A DNA stretch of 64,000 nt. It comes from Moraxella caviae. Its GTDB lineage: Bacteria; Pseudomonadota; Gammaproteobacteria; Pseudomonadales; Moraxellaceae. The position numbers were made by a program, and so were the translations under genes. Below the pieces are notes generated by a model, which worked only from the letters and a program-made list of their open reading frames with translations, was not told the origin of the DNA and made no database searches. Location: contig NZ_MUXU01000035.1 of NCBI RefSeq assembly GCF_002014985.1, positions 26,548-90,547 on the forward strand, read 5' to 3'. Below are positions 8,545-17,017 of this stretch, one piece after another. Within the stretch, counting starts at the first letter, position 1. Each line of letters begins with the position of its first letter.

Positions 8545-11500
8545 ATGACGCAGAGTGATTCACCGAATACAAACACCGCAGACCGCACGAAGTCTGTGGC
8601 GAATACGCCTGCGTCTGTGTCTGACAATCACACCGAAGACGCACAGCACGCCAGTCCAAATATCGGTTCAAATACCAGTTTAAACACCAATCCAAACGGC
8701 AAACCGCCTAAAAAACGCTCACGTTTGCTCGTGTATTTGCTGCGGTTTTTGATTACGGCTTTGGTGGTGTTGGCGCTGATTTTTGTGCTGCTGTTTTATG
8801 CGGTTGGCACCGAAGGCGGCACGAAGTTTTTATTGGAAAAAATCGCCCTAGAGACAGGCACGCAGCTAAAATACAGCAAGGGCGATTTGCGCCGTGGCGT
8901 GTGGGTGCAAGACGTGGCAATCACCCAAGGTGAAGACATTGAAGTGCGAGTGAATCGTGCTTATGTGCAGCTGGGCTGGCGTGCGGTTTTTGCGCGGCAG
9001 GTGCATTTGACGAGTGCGCAAGTTGATGAAGTGGAAGTCATCAATCATAAGCCGTCCACAGGCGAGCCGTTTGATTATGCCACCATTGATTTGCCTGTTT
9101 CGCTGCGTTTACAAGACACCAGCGTCAAAAAGGTGCGCTACGCCCAAAAAGGCAGCGAGCCTGTGCTTTTGTACGACATTCACGCCAAGCAAGCGCTGTG
9201 GAGCGGTACGGACGTGGAGCTGACGGACGCTGCCTTGACTTATGATGATAATGTCAAAGTGCAAAACGCCACAGGTAAGATTGCTTTGACGGGCGATTAT
9301 CCGCTGTCGGCAGTGGCGGACGTGTCGGTAAAAGCGATTAACGATGTGTATTTTGACACCTTGAAAGTCAAGGCGCACGGCACATTAAAGCGCACGGCAG
9401 GCACGTTTACCAGTCGGTACAATGAGCATAATATTCGTGGTGAATTTGTGGCGCAGGGGCTGGATGCAGGTGCGCCATTTAGTGCCAAATTAGAATTTGA
9501 TGAAGTGGTGCTGCCTTACGCCACCGAGCAGCACATCACTCTAAAAAACGGCATGATTACTGCCGATGGCGTGATTGAGCGCATTGATTTGCGTATCAAT
9601 GCCGATTTGAGCGCCAAAGACATTCCAAGCGGTCGCTACCGTGGGCGTGGCGTGGTGTATCATGACGGCATGGACATTCCGCTTTTGGTGGCGGATACGC
9701 CAAATGGCGTGCTGAGCGCGCGCGGCTCAATGTCTTGGGCGGACGAATATGAGCTGGATGCGGTGCTAAGCGGTGATGGCTTTTTGGTGCGCAACGCCAT
9801 GCCTGCTGAGTACAAGGATTACGAAGCCTATTTGCCAAAGACGCTGACGGGCGATTTGGGCGTGCGCTATTTTTATTTGGATAAAAATACCAACGAAACA
9901 CGCTTTGAATTTGACCTAAATCAAAAAGATGGCGAGCAAATCATTGCCACCATCGCCCAGCCACAAGACAGCGGCGATGCACCGTGGCGCATTGATGCGT
10001 CTTGGCGTAATTTGGTGCGTGCTAATGTGCCAGACATTGAGCGCATCAATTCACCGCACGGCAAGGCGAACATCGTTTTGGCAGAAGGACGCACGCACAT
10101 CAACGCTACGGCAAATATCCGTGAGTTGTCGGCAGCACCGAGCGGTGATTATGTGGTGCAAGCCAACATTGAAAAAGGCGAGCGCATTCATCTGACGGAT
10201 TTTTCGTACCAAGGCGAGATTGGCGAGCTTGATGGTACAGGCGTGATTGATTTGGCGAGTGTCAGCCAGCCGTTGCGTTGGCAATTTGACATCAATACCC
10301 CAAAGCTGATTCCGAATGCTTATTTTGGCAATCCAAACGAAACGCCGATTCATACGCTGGCAGGGCGTGTGGTGGCGCACGGCAGAATGCGCAGCGGCAA
10401 AGAAGACACGCACGAAATTTGGCTGGACGATACGGATTTGACCGCCACGCTTGATGATGGCGAGACGGTAGGTTTTTCTGGCACGGGCAAGGCGCTGCTG
10501 CGTTTACAAGGCGGTGATGTGCGCCATCTGGACGCTGCGCTTGATGGCAAAGTGCGCCAAAGTTATCTTAGCGATGTGGACATACAAAACGTCAAGGCGC
10601 ACGCTGTGGGTGATTTGAGCGCACTACAAATCCGCACGCTTGATGTGGCGAGTAACGCAGGTAAAGCACAAGTGAGTGGCAAGCTGTCATTGGCGCAGGG
10701 CGTGGATTGGGATTTGAAGGCAAATCTTGATGGCATTGACACCGCCAAATTTGCTGGCAGTGCTGCACCGAGCAAAATCAGCGGTGCGCTTGACACCAAA
10801 GGCGGCTATCGTGATGGTAAATTACACCAAGTGCAAGCGAAATTTGACGGCACGGTGGATAATGATAAGTTGCCAAGTGGTGCGCTTGTCTTTGATGTGT
10901 CTGGGCATGGCACACGCCTTGACATTACAGAGCTGCACCATTCAGGCGAAGCGGGTGATTTGCAGGCAGCAGGCTGGTTTGACATTAGTAACGGCTATGC
11001 GTGGGACATCACGGCTGCGATGAAAAACCTAAACGCAGGCGTGTTTGCTAAGGATTTGCAAAGCGATTTGACAGGCGGTCTGCGCACCCAAGGCAGCTGG
11101 CGTAACGGCTCACAAAAAGTGCAGATTGATGAGCTAAATATCCAAGGCGTGCTAAATAGCCAGCCATTTTCAGCAACGGGCACGCTAGAAGCAGACCTTG
11201 CTTTGCCAGATGACATCAGTGCTTATTTAAATTCTTTAAAAACTCGCACGCCAAAAAATGCCGATGAGCTTTTGGCAATGCGCAGCCGCCTTGACGATGG
11301 CGCACGCCGTACCCAGAGCATCATTCGCACGCTAAATGCCGAGCATCTAAACATCCGCCTTGGCAACAACGAGCTTGCCATGAACGGCACCAAGCATGAG
11401 CTGACCACAAGTCTAAACGTCAGCGATTTAAGCCAAATCATTAAAGACGCACGCGGTACGATTAAAGGCGGCGTGATTTTGATGGACGATGGGCGCTCAC

Positions 11501-13611
11501 TGCCGACTTTGTATATTGACGCTGCGGCAAATGGTGTGCGCACGGCAAATTTCATCATTCAAGATGCACGCGCGCTTGGTAAGATTGTCAATTTGGGCAA
11601 TTCGGACAGCCAGCTGTTATTAGAAGCCAAAAACGTGATTTTGCTTGGGCGAGTGATTAACGCTGTGCGTGTGGATTTTAGCGGCACTGAAAGCCAGCAT
11701 ACTTTGGCTTTAATGACCAAAAATCCAGACATTGAAGCGCGCGCCAAAGTAGAAGGCAGCCTAGACCGTAAAACCATGCGTTATCATGGCATCATTGGTG
11801 ATGGGCGTATGCAAACGCCGTTTGGTGTGCTGTCTCAGCGTCAGCCAGCCGAATTTGGCTACAGCATTAACGACACCAGCCTACAAGTGGCGGCGCACTG
11901 CTGGCAGACGATGAGCCAAAACGGCACAGGTTCTTTGTGCTTGCAAGACACGCTCAATTACACCAAAAACAGCGGTAATGTGAACCTTGTGGTGCAAGAC
12001 ATTGACACGTCTGTGTTTTCGCCGATTTTACCAAGCGACATTCAGTGGTATTCTACGCTAAATGGCAAGGTGCAAGCCACTTGGCAAAATAACGCCAATC
12101 CAAGCGTCAATGCCGTTTTGTATTCGGACAATGGACGCATTGGGCTAAATCAAGAAGACGCAGGCTATGTGGAGCTGCCTTATGAGCGTGCGTCTATCAT
12201 CGCCCAAAGTGTACCGACAGGGCTAAAACTGCGCGCGGACGTGGCAGGCTCGGCAGGGCGTGGCTATGCCGATGTGGTGCTTGACCCTTATAAAGATGGC
12301 AAGCCGATTTCTGGTGCGCTTGTCGCCAATGAGATGAATTTGGCGGTGCTGCGTCCGTTTTTCCCAGAATTACAAGCACTGTCTGGCACGGCAAACTTGG
12401 CAGGCGGTGTGGGCGGCACGCTGACAAAACCGCTGTTTTATGGCAATGCCAGTCTAAGTGATGGCAGACTTGCCATTGCTGGCTTGCCAGTGAATTTAAA
12501 TGACATCAACTTGACCGCAAGCATTCGTGGCACGAACGCTGTGCTTGATGGCGGTTTTATGAGTGGCGATGGTAAAGGCGTGCTGACAGGCGAGCTGGAT
12601 TGGCAGCATAAAACCCAAGCGCGCGTGCGCATTTCTGGCGAAGAGCTGGACATCGCAAGTCCGCCGCTGTTGGTGGCGAAAGTTAGCCCTGATGTGGAAG
12701 TCATTGTGCGTCCTGATGAGCGCTATGTGAACGTGCAAGGCGTGCTGAGCGTACCATCGGCAACCATTCGTCCGCCTGAAGCCAGTGCGACCATTACCAC
12801 CGAATCGCCTGACGTGTCGGTGCTTGACCGCCGTGTGTCTGGCAATGTGGAGCAGATTTTGGCGGTGGTTGAGCCTTGGAACATCAATGCCGACATCGGA
12901 CTTGATTTGGGCAGTGATGTGTCGTTTCGTGGTTTTGGCGCAAAATTACCACTGGCAGGTGCGCTGCACATCACCCAGCAAGGACAAGGCGCAGCCCAAG
13001 CGCTTGGCGTGGTGCAAGTATCACAGCGCACCAAGATTGACGGCATTGGGCAAAATCTTGAGCTAAATTATGCGCAAATTCGTTTTAATGGTGATTTGTT
13101 AAACCCACGCCTATCCATTGAAGCAGAAAAAGAAGTGGAAGGGCAAACGGTGGGCGTGCGCATCAAAGGCACGGCAGAAAAACCAGACATCACCGTCTTT
13201 AATGACGCAGGGCTGACCGAGCAGCAGGCGATGAGCGCCATTGTAACAGGCAGAATCAGCGAGTCCAACGATTCGCAAATCTCTGAGCAGGGTTTTCGCT
13301 CGCAAGTTACCAACAGTCTAGCGGCAGCAGGCTTAAGCCTTGGTTTGTCTGGCACACGCAATCTCACCAACCAAATCGGCCGTGCCTTTGGACTTGATAG
13401 CCTAACGATTGACGCATCTGGCAACTCAGACGACACCAACGTCAATGTAACAGGATACATCACGCCAGATTTGTATATCCGCTATGGCGTGGGCGTGTTT
13501 AATGCCGAATCCACGCTGTCCATGCATTATCAGCTGACACGCCGCATTTATATTGAAGCGGCAAGCGGTGTGGAGCGCACGGTGGACGTGATTTATCGCT
13601 GGAAATTCTAG
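8545..13611 (+). CDS. tamB: TamB, inner-membrane-anchored translocation and assembly protein
   Basis: A protein of 1688 residues. A basic cytoplasmic N-terminus and one transmembrane helix (LLVYLLRFLITALVVLALIF, about residues 57-90) anchor it in the inner membrane. The rest is long repetitive beta-rich AsmA-like sequence forming a periplasm-spanning groove, and the end is the conserved TamB/DUF490 domain (GLSLGLSGTRNLTNQIGRAF through the final VDVIYRWKF). It partners TamA; TamB-family proteins are also implicated in anterograde phospholipid transport. The first 55 residues are Asn/Thr-rich like the TamA extension. It lies directly downstream of tamA, and the hairpin at 13668-13700 ends the unit. 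It is longer than the E. coli protein (about 1260). Confidence 0.93.
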   Translation: MTQSDSPNTNTADRTKSVANTPASVSDNHTEDAQHASPNIGSNTSLNTNPNGKPPKKRSRLLVYLLRFLITALVVLALIFVLLFYAVGTEGGTKFLLEKIALETGTQLKYSKGDLRRGVWVQDVAITQGEDIEVRVNRAYVQLGWRAVFARQVHLTSAQVDEVEVINHKPSTGEPFDYATIDLPVSLRLQDTSVKKVRYAQKGSEPVLLYDIHAKQALWSGTDVELTDAALTYDDNVKVQNATGKIALTGDYPLSAVADVSVKAINDVYFDTLKVKAHGTLKRTAGTFTSRYNEHNIRGEFVAQGLDAGAPFSAKLEFDEVVLPYATEQHITLKNGMITADGVIERIDLRINADLSAKDIPSGRYRGRGVVYHDGMDIPLLVADTPNGVLSARGSMSWADEYELDAVLSGDGFLVRNAMPAEYKDYEAYLPKTLTGDLGVRYFYLDKNTNETRFEFDLNQKDGEQIIATIAQPQDSGDAPWRIDASWRNLVRANVPDIERINSPHGKANIVLAEGRTHINATANIRELSAAPSGDYVVQANIEKGERIHLTDFSYQGEIGELDGTGVIDLASVSQPLRWQFDINTPKLIPNAYFGNPNETPIHTLAGRVVAHGRMRSGKEDTHEIWLDDTDLTATLDDGETVGFSGTGKALLRLQGGDVRHLDAALDGKVRQSYLSDVDIQNVKAHAVGDLSALQIRTLDVASNAGKAQVSGKLSLAQGVDWDLKANLDGIDTAKFAGSAAPSKISGALDTKGGYRDGKLHQVQAKFDGTVDNDKLPSGALVFDVSGHGTRLDITELHHSGEAGDLQAAGWFDISNGYAWDITAAMKNLNAGVFAKDLQSDLTGGLRTQGSWRNGSQKVQIDELNIQGVLNSQPFSATGTLEADLALPDDISAYLNSLKTRTPKNADELLAMRSRLDDGARRTQSIIRTLNAEHLNIRLGNNELAMNGTKHELTTSLNVSDLSQIIKDARGTIKGGVILMDDGRSLPTLYIDAAANGVRTANFIIQDARALGKIVNLGNSDSQLLLEAKNVILLGRVINAVRVDFSGTESQHTLALMTKNPDIEARAKVEGSLDRKTMRYHGIIGDGRMQTPFGVLSQRQPAEFGYSINDTSLQVAAHCWQTMSQNGTGSLCLQDTLNYTKNSGNVNLVVQDIDTSVFSPILPSDIQWYSTLNGKVQATWQNNANPSVNAVLYSDNGRIGLNQEDAGYVELPYERASIIAQSVPTGLKLRADVAGSAGRGYADVVLDPYKDGKPISGALVANEMNLAVLRPFFPELQALSGTANLAGGVGGTLTKPLFYGNASLSDGRLAIAGLPVNLNDINLTASIRGTNAVLDGGFMSGDGKGVLTGELDWQHKTQARVRISGEELDIASPPLLVAKVSPDVEVIVRPDERYVNVQGVLSVPSATIRPPEASATITTESPDVSVLDRRVSGNVEQILAVVEPWNINADIGLDLGSDVSFRGFGAKLPLAGALHITQQGQGAAQALGVVQVSQRTKIDGIGQNLELNYAQIRFNGDLLNPRLSIEAEKEVEGQTVGVRIKGTAEKPDITVFNDAGLTEQQAMSAIVTGRISESNDSQISEQGFRSQVTNSLAAAGLSLGLSGTRNLTNQIGRAFGLDSLTIDASGNSDDTNVNVTGYITPDLYIRYGVGVFNAESTLSMHYQLTRRIYIEAASGVERTVDVIYRWKF

Positions 13612-13667
13612 GATTGGGCTGTAATTTGCCAAGTAAAAACTAAACGCTAAAAATTAAGCGTTAAAAA

Positions 13668-13700
13668 CCAAAAAGCACCACAAATGGCGGTGCTTTTTGG
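13668..13700. terminator. Bidirectional terminator between tamB and hemP
   Basis: Perfect 12-bp stem CCAAAAAGCACC / GGTGCTTTTTGG around a nine-base loop. A and T runs inside the stem let it serve tamB from the left and hemP from the right. Confidence 0.85.
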
Positions 13701-13738
13701 CTTAAAGACGGTTTGTTTTAGGTTTATTGTTTGAAAAA

Positions 13739-13906
13739 TTATTTGGTTAAAATCAAGCGGTTATTGCGCGTCAAACGCAGACGGTATTCTTCGCCTTGAT
13801 GTTCAATGCGCACTTCTTTGGTGAGCGCAAAAAGATTTTGCGAGTGCAGCGTTGGCAGGCGTGTGTTTTCACGGTTGCTAAAATAGCGAGCGATGGTCAT
13901 TGTCAT
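13739..13906 (-). CDS. hemP: HemP family hemin-uptake small protein
   Basis: A 55-residue protein starting at the ATG at 13906, preceded by an excellent ribosome site (AAAGGAG about eight bases away). The C-terminal half (EVRIEHQGEEYRLRLTRNNR, then LILTK at the end) is the signature of the HemP family: a short iron-regulated protein usually encoded beside hemin receptors and, in some bacteria, a DNA-binding activator of hemin-uptake genes. No hemin receptor or TonB system lies next to it, so it stands alone between convergent tamB and a Fur-like site. Iron repression is likely. Confidence 0.85.
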   Translation of the reverse strand: MTMTIARYFSNRENTRLPTLHSQNLFALTKEVRIEHQGEEYRLRLTRNNRLILTK

Positions 13907-14045
13907 GGCAAATCTCCTTTTGTGGGTAAGTCGCCCAAACGCTTGGCTTGGGCGTGCTGGCGTTTAATGGGTGTGCTTGGTGGAGTGATTGTGCGTTATT
14001 TATAAAATCACTCTCATCAAGCAATAACTATTATTTACAAACGGT

Positions 14046-14067
14046 AATAATTATCATTTGTGATAAT
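14046..14067 (-). promoter_or_regulatory. Putative Fur box upstream of hemP
   Basis: AATAATTATCATTTGTGATAAT resembles the repeated NATWAT hexamers of the Fur consensus (GATAATGATAATCATTATC), and the flanking bases to about 14025 continue in the same style. It sits 140 bases upstream of hemP, a gene commonly under Fur. Confidence 0.6.
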
Positions 14068-14179
14068 ACTAACAAACTTTTTGGCGATTGTAAATATCAA
14101 TTTTAAAATTTTGTTGGGTAAATCGTTTGATTTGGGTTGGGTTTTTCGCTGGCCTAGCTTGCAATCCTTGTAAAGAAAT

Positions 14180-14269
14180 CGTAAGTTAGGTTGAGTTTGC
14201 GAAAACCCAACGTTTGCAGCGGTACTTATCTATAATTGTTGGGTTACGCTTCACCAACCCAACTTACGA
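14180..14269. repeat. 90-bp inverted-repeat element (MITE-like)
   Basis: The ends match as inverted repeats in 13 of 14 positions (CGTAAGTTAGGTTG at 14180, CAACCCAACTTACG ending at 14269), with a nested perfect pair AACCCAAC (14204-14211) and GTTGGGTT (14238-14245). It has no coding capacity. Its compact size and double palindrome suggest a dispersed mobile repeat rather than a terminator, although no second copy was found in this window. Confidence 0.65.
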
Positions 14270-14323
14270 TGCTAAAAACAAACAAAACTCTAAAATCAAA
14301 TTTAAAATACAAAAAGGGCAAAT

Positions 14324-15400
14324 ATGAAAGAAATCAACGTGGCGGTGGCGGTTTTGTGCTTTGATGGTGGGCAGTTGGGCGATGAATTTTTGGTCGCCAA
14401 GCGGCTCATGCACCAGCATCAAGGCGGTAAACTCGAATTTGTTGGCGGTAAAATCGAGCCAAATGAGACGGCACGAAGCGCTTTGGTGCGAGAAGTGGCA
14501 GAAGAGCTTGGGCTTGACATCAGCGCAAATTTGGCTGTGCGCATGGGCGTGATTCGCCATGAATACACCGATGACGCTGGGCGTGCGGATAAAAAAGTTG
14601 CTTTGCACGTTTTTAAAGTCATGCTTGATTTATCACAATATAAAACCTTTAAAAATCAACAATTTGGCAAAGATGGACAAGTGCTGTCATGGCTAAGCAC
14701 GGACGAACTGCACGCCAAAAAAGATGAGTTTCCAGCGGCAAATGCACGCATTTTTGAGTGGCTCAAATTGCCGCAGTATTTGGCGATTTCACAGCCTTTG
14801 GCAAATTTTACCAGCGTGCAGCAATGGGCAGAGCATTATGCTAAGGTGTGCGAACATCGCCAAAATGCGCCGCTGTATGTGCGTTTGCAAGCAAGCATAA
14901 GCGATGAGCGTGCGGCGATTGAAGCTGTAGCGAAAGTAACGGCTGGCGGAGCGTGTCGGTTGATTGTGCCGCTGTCAAATTTTTTGGCGTATCAGGACAA
15001 GCTGTCGCAGGCGGCGCGTGCGCAAATCGTGGCGTTAAAATTAAATCACGATGAGCTGATGACGGCAAAGGCGCAGGATTTGGTGCAGAATTGGGCGGTA
15101 GATTTGCCGATTTTGGCAAGCTGTCATGACGCACCAAGCATTCAAAAAGCCAATGCGCTGGCAAGTCTTTCTGTGGCTGAAGGCAGGGGCGCAGGGCTTG
15201 TGGCGATTTTGCTTTCGCCAGTTTTGCCGACTGCTACACACCCAGAAGCGGCTGGCTTGGGTTTTGAGCGATTTGGTGAATTGGCAGGGCTGAGCGATGT
15301 GCCTGTGTTTGCGCTGGGCGGCTTAAAACCTGATGATTTGGCGCAGTGCCAAGCGTATGGCGCATGGGGCGTGAGCGGCATTCGTGGGTTTGGGGGTTAA
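14324..15400 (+). CDS. mutT: Nudix hydrolase (MutT-like) fused to ThiE-like domain
   Basis: A 358-residue fusion. Residues 1-140 are a Nudix domain with a complete Nudix box (G42, E48, R56-E57, E60-E61, G63), as in MutT, which hydrolyses 8-oxo-dGTP. Residues about 160-358 resemble the thiamine-phosphate synthase barrel (for example FALGGLKPDDL and GAWGVSGIRGF near the end), a fusion known in several gammaproteobacteria, where the second domain's role is unclear. The phosphate-binding end of the barrel is visible; whether thiamine phosphate is made was not tested. The start at 14324 follows the run AAAAAGGGCAAAT. Confidence 0.85.
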   Translation: MKEINVAVAVLCFDGGQLGDEFLVAKRLMHQHQGGKLEFVGGKIEPNETARSALVREVAEELGLDISANLAVRMGVIRHEYTDDAGRADKKVALHVFKVMLDLSQYKTFKNQQFGKDGQVLSWLSTDELHAKKDEFPAANARIFEWLKLPQYLAISQPLANFTSVQQWAEHYAKVCEHRQNAPLYVRLQASISDERAAIEAVAKVTAGGACRLIVPLSNFLAYQDKLSQAARAQIVALKLNHDELMTAKAQDLVQNWAVDLPILASCHDAPSIQKANALASLSVAEGRGAGLVAILLSPVLPTATHPEAAGLGFERFGELAGLSDVPVFALGGLKPDDLAQCQAYGAWGVSGIRGFGG

Positions 15401-15417
15401 ATTATTAAAATATTTTT

Positions 15418-15456
15418 TTATAAGGGCTTTACCCCCCCCCTATAATTTGATAAGAT
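15418..15456 (+). promoter_or_regulatory. Promoter with C9 tract (candidate phase-variable promoter)
   Basis: Nine consecutive C (15432-15440) abut a perfect TATAAT (15441-15446); the -35 for that model would be weak (TTATAA, 15418-15423). An alternative -10, TAAGAT (15451-15456), has TTTACC (15428-15433) at an ideal 17-bp spacing. In either model the C tract lies in or next to the -35/-10 spacer, so a change in tract length changes promoter geometry. The -10 region (ATAATTTGATAAGAT) is shared with the SH3-protein gene at 16570. Confidence 0.7.
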
Positions 15457-15506
15457 GGGCATGCCGCTTAATCTGTCATCAAATCTGGTTTGTCAAAGGA
15501 GTATTT

Positions 15507-15923
15507 ATGAAATCAGCCATGTTTAAATCGTTAGTTTTGGCGACAGCAACTGTAACGATGTTTGCTGCCACGCCAGCTTTTGCAAATAATACAGCAAAAA
15601 TTAATGTAGTAAAGCGGGTGTACGCAGGCGGTGATGAAATGGATAATTTATATCGTAACGCCACGGGCAATTTACAAAAAGCTATGAATAGCTATTATCG
15701 TAATGATTGGGATATTGGTTGTGCTGAAGTAGCTAGCATATTACATCCACAAGACTATGGATCTATTAAATATAGCATGCAGGGTAGTAATGTGGTGCGA
15801 GCCAGTTTTGATGGTTCTTCCCATCATTATTTTACCTTGGTTAAGCAAGGTAGTGGCTATAAGATTAGTAATGTACGACATGGTTCAGATAATATGGTGT
15901 CGGATATTAAACGTTATTGCTGA
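15507..15923 (+). CDS. Small secreted protein of unknown function
   Basis: A 138-residue protein from the ATG at 15507, preceded by AAAGGAG. It has a clear Sec signal peptide (SLVLATATVTMFAATPAFA, cleavage before NNTAK) and a mature part of about 115 residues with two cysteines (in DIGCAEV and the last residue), which could form a disulfide. The mature region (IKYSMQGSNVVRASFDGSS, HYFTLVKQGSGYKISNVR) looks like a small beta-rich domain similar in feel to secreted DUF3828-like folds, but I cannot name the family. It is the first of a run of small secreted proteins and the only one of the first three with a C tract in its promoter. Confidence 0.8.
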   Translation: MKSAMFKSLVLATATVTMFAATPAFANNTAKINVVKRVYAGGDEMDNLYRNATGNLQKAMNSYYRNDWDIGCAEVASILHPQDYGSIKYSMQGSNVVRASFDGSSHHYFTLVKQGSGYKISNVRHGSDNMVSDIKRYC

Positions 15924-16064
15924 TAATTAGGCGGTTATGGATTGTTAAAATATAAACCACAACCGCTTAATTGACAAAACAGAGCAAATTTTTCCAAAAG
16001 AGCTCTCTTCTTTAAAATTTGGCAAGATGAGCGTGCTGATTATTTGGAAAATTAAGGAGTTTTT

Positions 16065-16346
16065 GTGAAATCTGTTATTAAATTATTTGCCGCTTCCGCT
16101 GTGGGTTTGTTGATGCTCACCAGCACTGCTTATGCGCAATCTTGCCGAGTGGCTGATCCGACTGGCACACCGTTGAATGTGCGTGCTAGTGTTCAAGGAA
16201 AGGTTATTGGCAAGCTGCCAAATCGTAAGGTGGTACACGTTTTGGATTATGATTATGACAGCAAAGGCCGTACATGGGCGTATGTCTCTTATGATTCAGG
16301 CAGACGTAGCGGCTGGGTGTTTCGTGAGTTCATCGCTTGCTACTGA
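16065..16346 (+). CDS. Secreted SH3-domain protein (paralogue 1)
   Basis: A 93-residue protein with a GTG start at 16065 behind AAGGAG. A signal peptide (ending STAYA) is followed by one bacterial SH3 domain: CRVADPTGTPLNVRASVQGK and GWVFREFIACY are the usual first and last strands. Two cysteines at the ends of the mature domain could pair. Bacterial SH3 domains often bind peptidoglycan stem peptides, so a periplasmic wall-associated role is possible but not shown. It is a close paralogue of the next gene and has its own terminator. Confidence 0.85.
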   Translation: MKSVIKLFAASAVGLLMLTSTAYAQSCRVADPTGTPLNVRASVQGKVIGKLPNRKVVHVLDYDYDSKGRTWAYVSYDSGRRSGWVFREFIACY

Positions 16347-16362
16347 TTCAAAATCCGTTTTA

Positions 16363-16404
16363 CCAACGAAAAAACCCAAGTCGTCTCTTGGGTTTTTTCG
16401 TTGG
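16363..16404 (+). terminator. Terminator after SH3 paralogue 1
   Basis: An 18-bp perfect stem (CCAACGAAAAAACCCAAG and its complement) with a six-base loop, TCGTCT. The T-run is inside the 3' arm. Confidence 0.9.
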
Positions 16405-16569
16405 TGGGCGTGCCTGATGATGAAAAATTGATAGCTAAATCACGAATGCGCCAATAAAAAGCAGAAAATCTCATAAAATTCTTTAAAAACCCTTACCTTT
16501 TTCTGCATAATTTGATAAGATAGCGCATGAATGAGCCTGATTTGGGTTGTGATACATTAAGGATTTTTT

Positions 16570-16857
16570 ATGAAATTTATGACAAAATTATTTGCCGCCA
16601 GCACTTTGGGCGTTATGATGTTTTCTAGTGTGGCTTATGCGCAGTATTGTGAAGTTGCTGACCCAACCAGCACGCTGCTAAACGTACGCCAAGGTGTTTA
16701 TGGTAAAGTTACCGATAAACTGCATGACGGTCACGAAGTGGACATCATCCGCACAAGCTATGACAAAAAAGGCAAGCCGTGGGTGAAAGTTAGCTATTGG
16801 AAAGGCGGCGATTACCGCGAAGGCTGGGTGTATCGCAACTATCTGAAGTGCTACTGA
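16570..16857 (+). CDS. Secreted SH3-domain protein (paralogue 2)
   Basis: A 95-residue protein from the ATG at 16570 with AAGGA upstream. It has the same layout as its neighbour: a signal peptide ending VAYA, then an SH3 domain from YCEVADPTSTLLNVRQGVYG to GWVYRNYLKCY with the same two terminal cysteines. The mature domain is more basic (KKGKPWVKVSYWKGGDYR). Its promoter region shares ATAATTTGATAAGAT with the gene at 15507, but a mixed pyrimidine run (CCTTTTTCTG) replaces the C tract. The pair is probably a tandem duplication that has since diverged. Confidence 0.85.
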   Translation: MKFMTKLFAASTLGVMMFSSVAYAQYCEVADPTSTLLNVRQGVYGKVTDKLHDGHEVDIIRTSYDKKGKPWVKVSYWKGGDYREGWVYRNYLKCY

Positions 16858-17017
16858 CCGACACATTATCAAAATATAAAATATCTCCATTTTTCAAAAA
16901 AATAATCCTTGCCAATGCGCCCATTTTGTTTTACAATTTGGGCGTTTTGTTGGTTTATCGGCAGATGAGCCAATGATTTGATTATTCTCACAAGGTTCTT
17001 TAAAAGGAAAATTTCCC

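Larger units (their letters stand above)
13907..14323. other. Intergenic region with Fur-like box and palindromic element
   Basis: Divergent spacer between hemP and the Nudix gene. The left part is the AT-rich control region of hemP with a Fur-like box; the right part is a 90-bp inverted-repeat element ending about 55 bases before the Nudix start. Confidence 0.6.

Noticed and set aside
15384..15506. In-frame upstream extension of the secreted-protein gene through the C9 tract
   Set aside because: It would start from a non-ATG codon without a ribosome site and destroy the signal peptide; the tract fits a promoter, not coding sequence.
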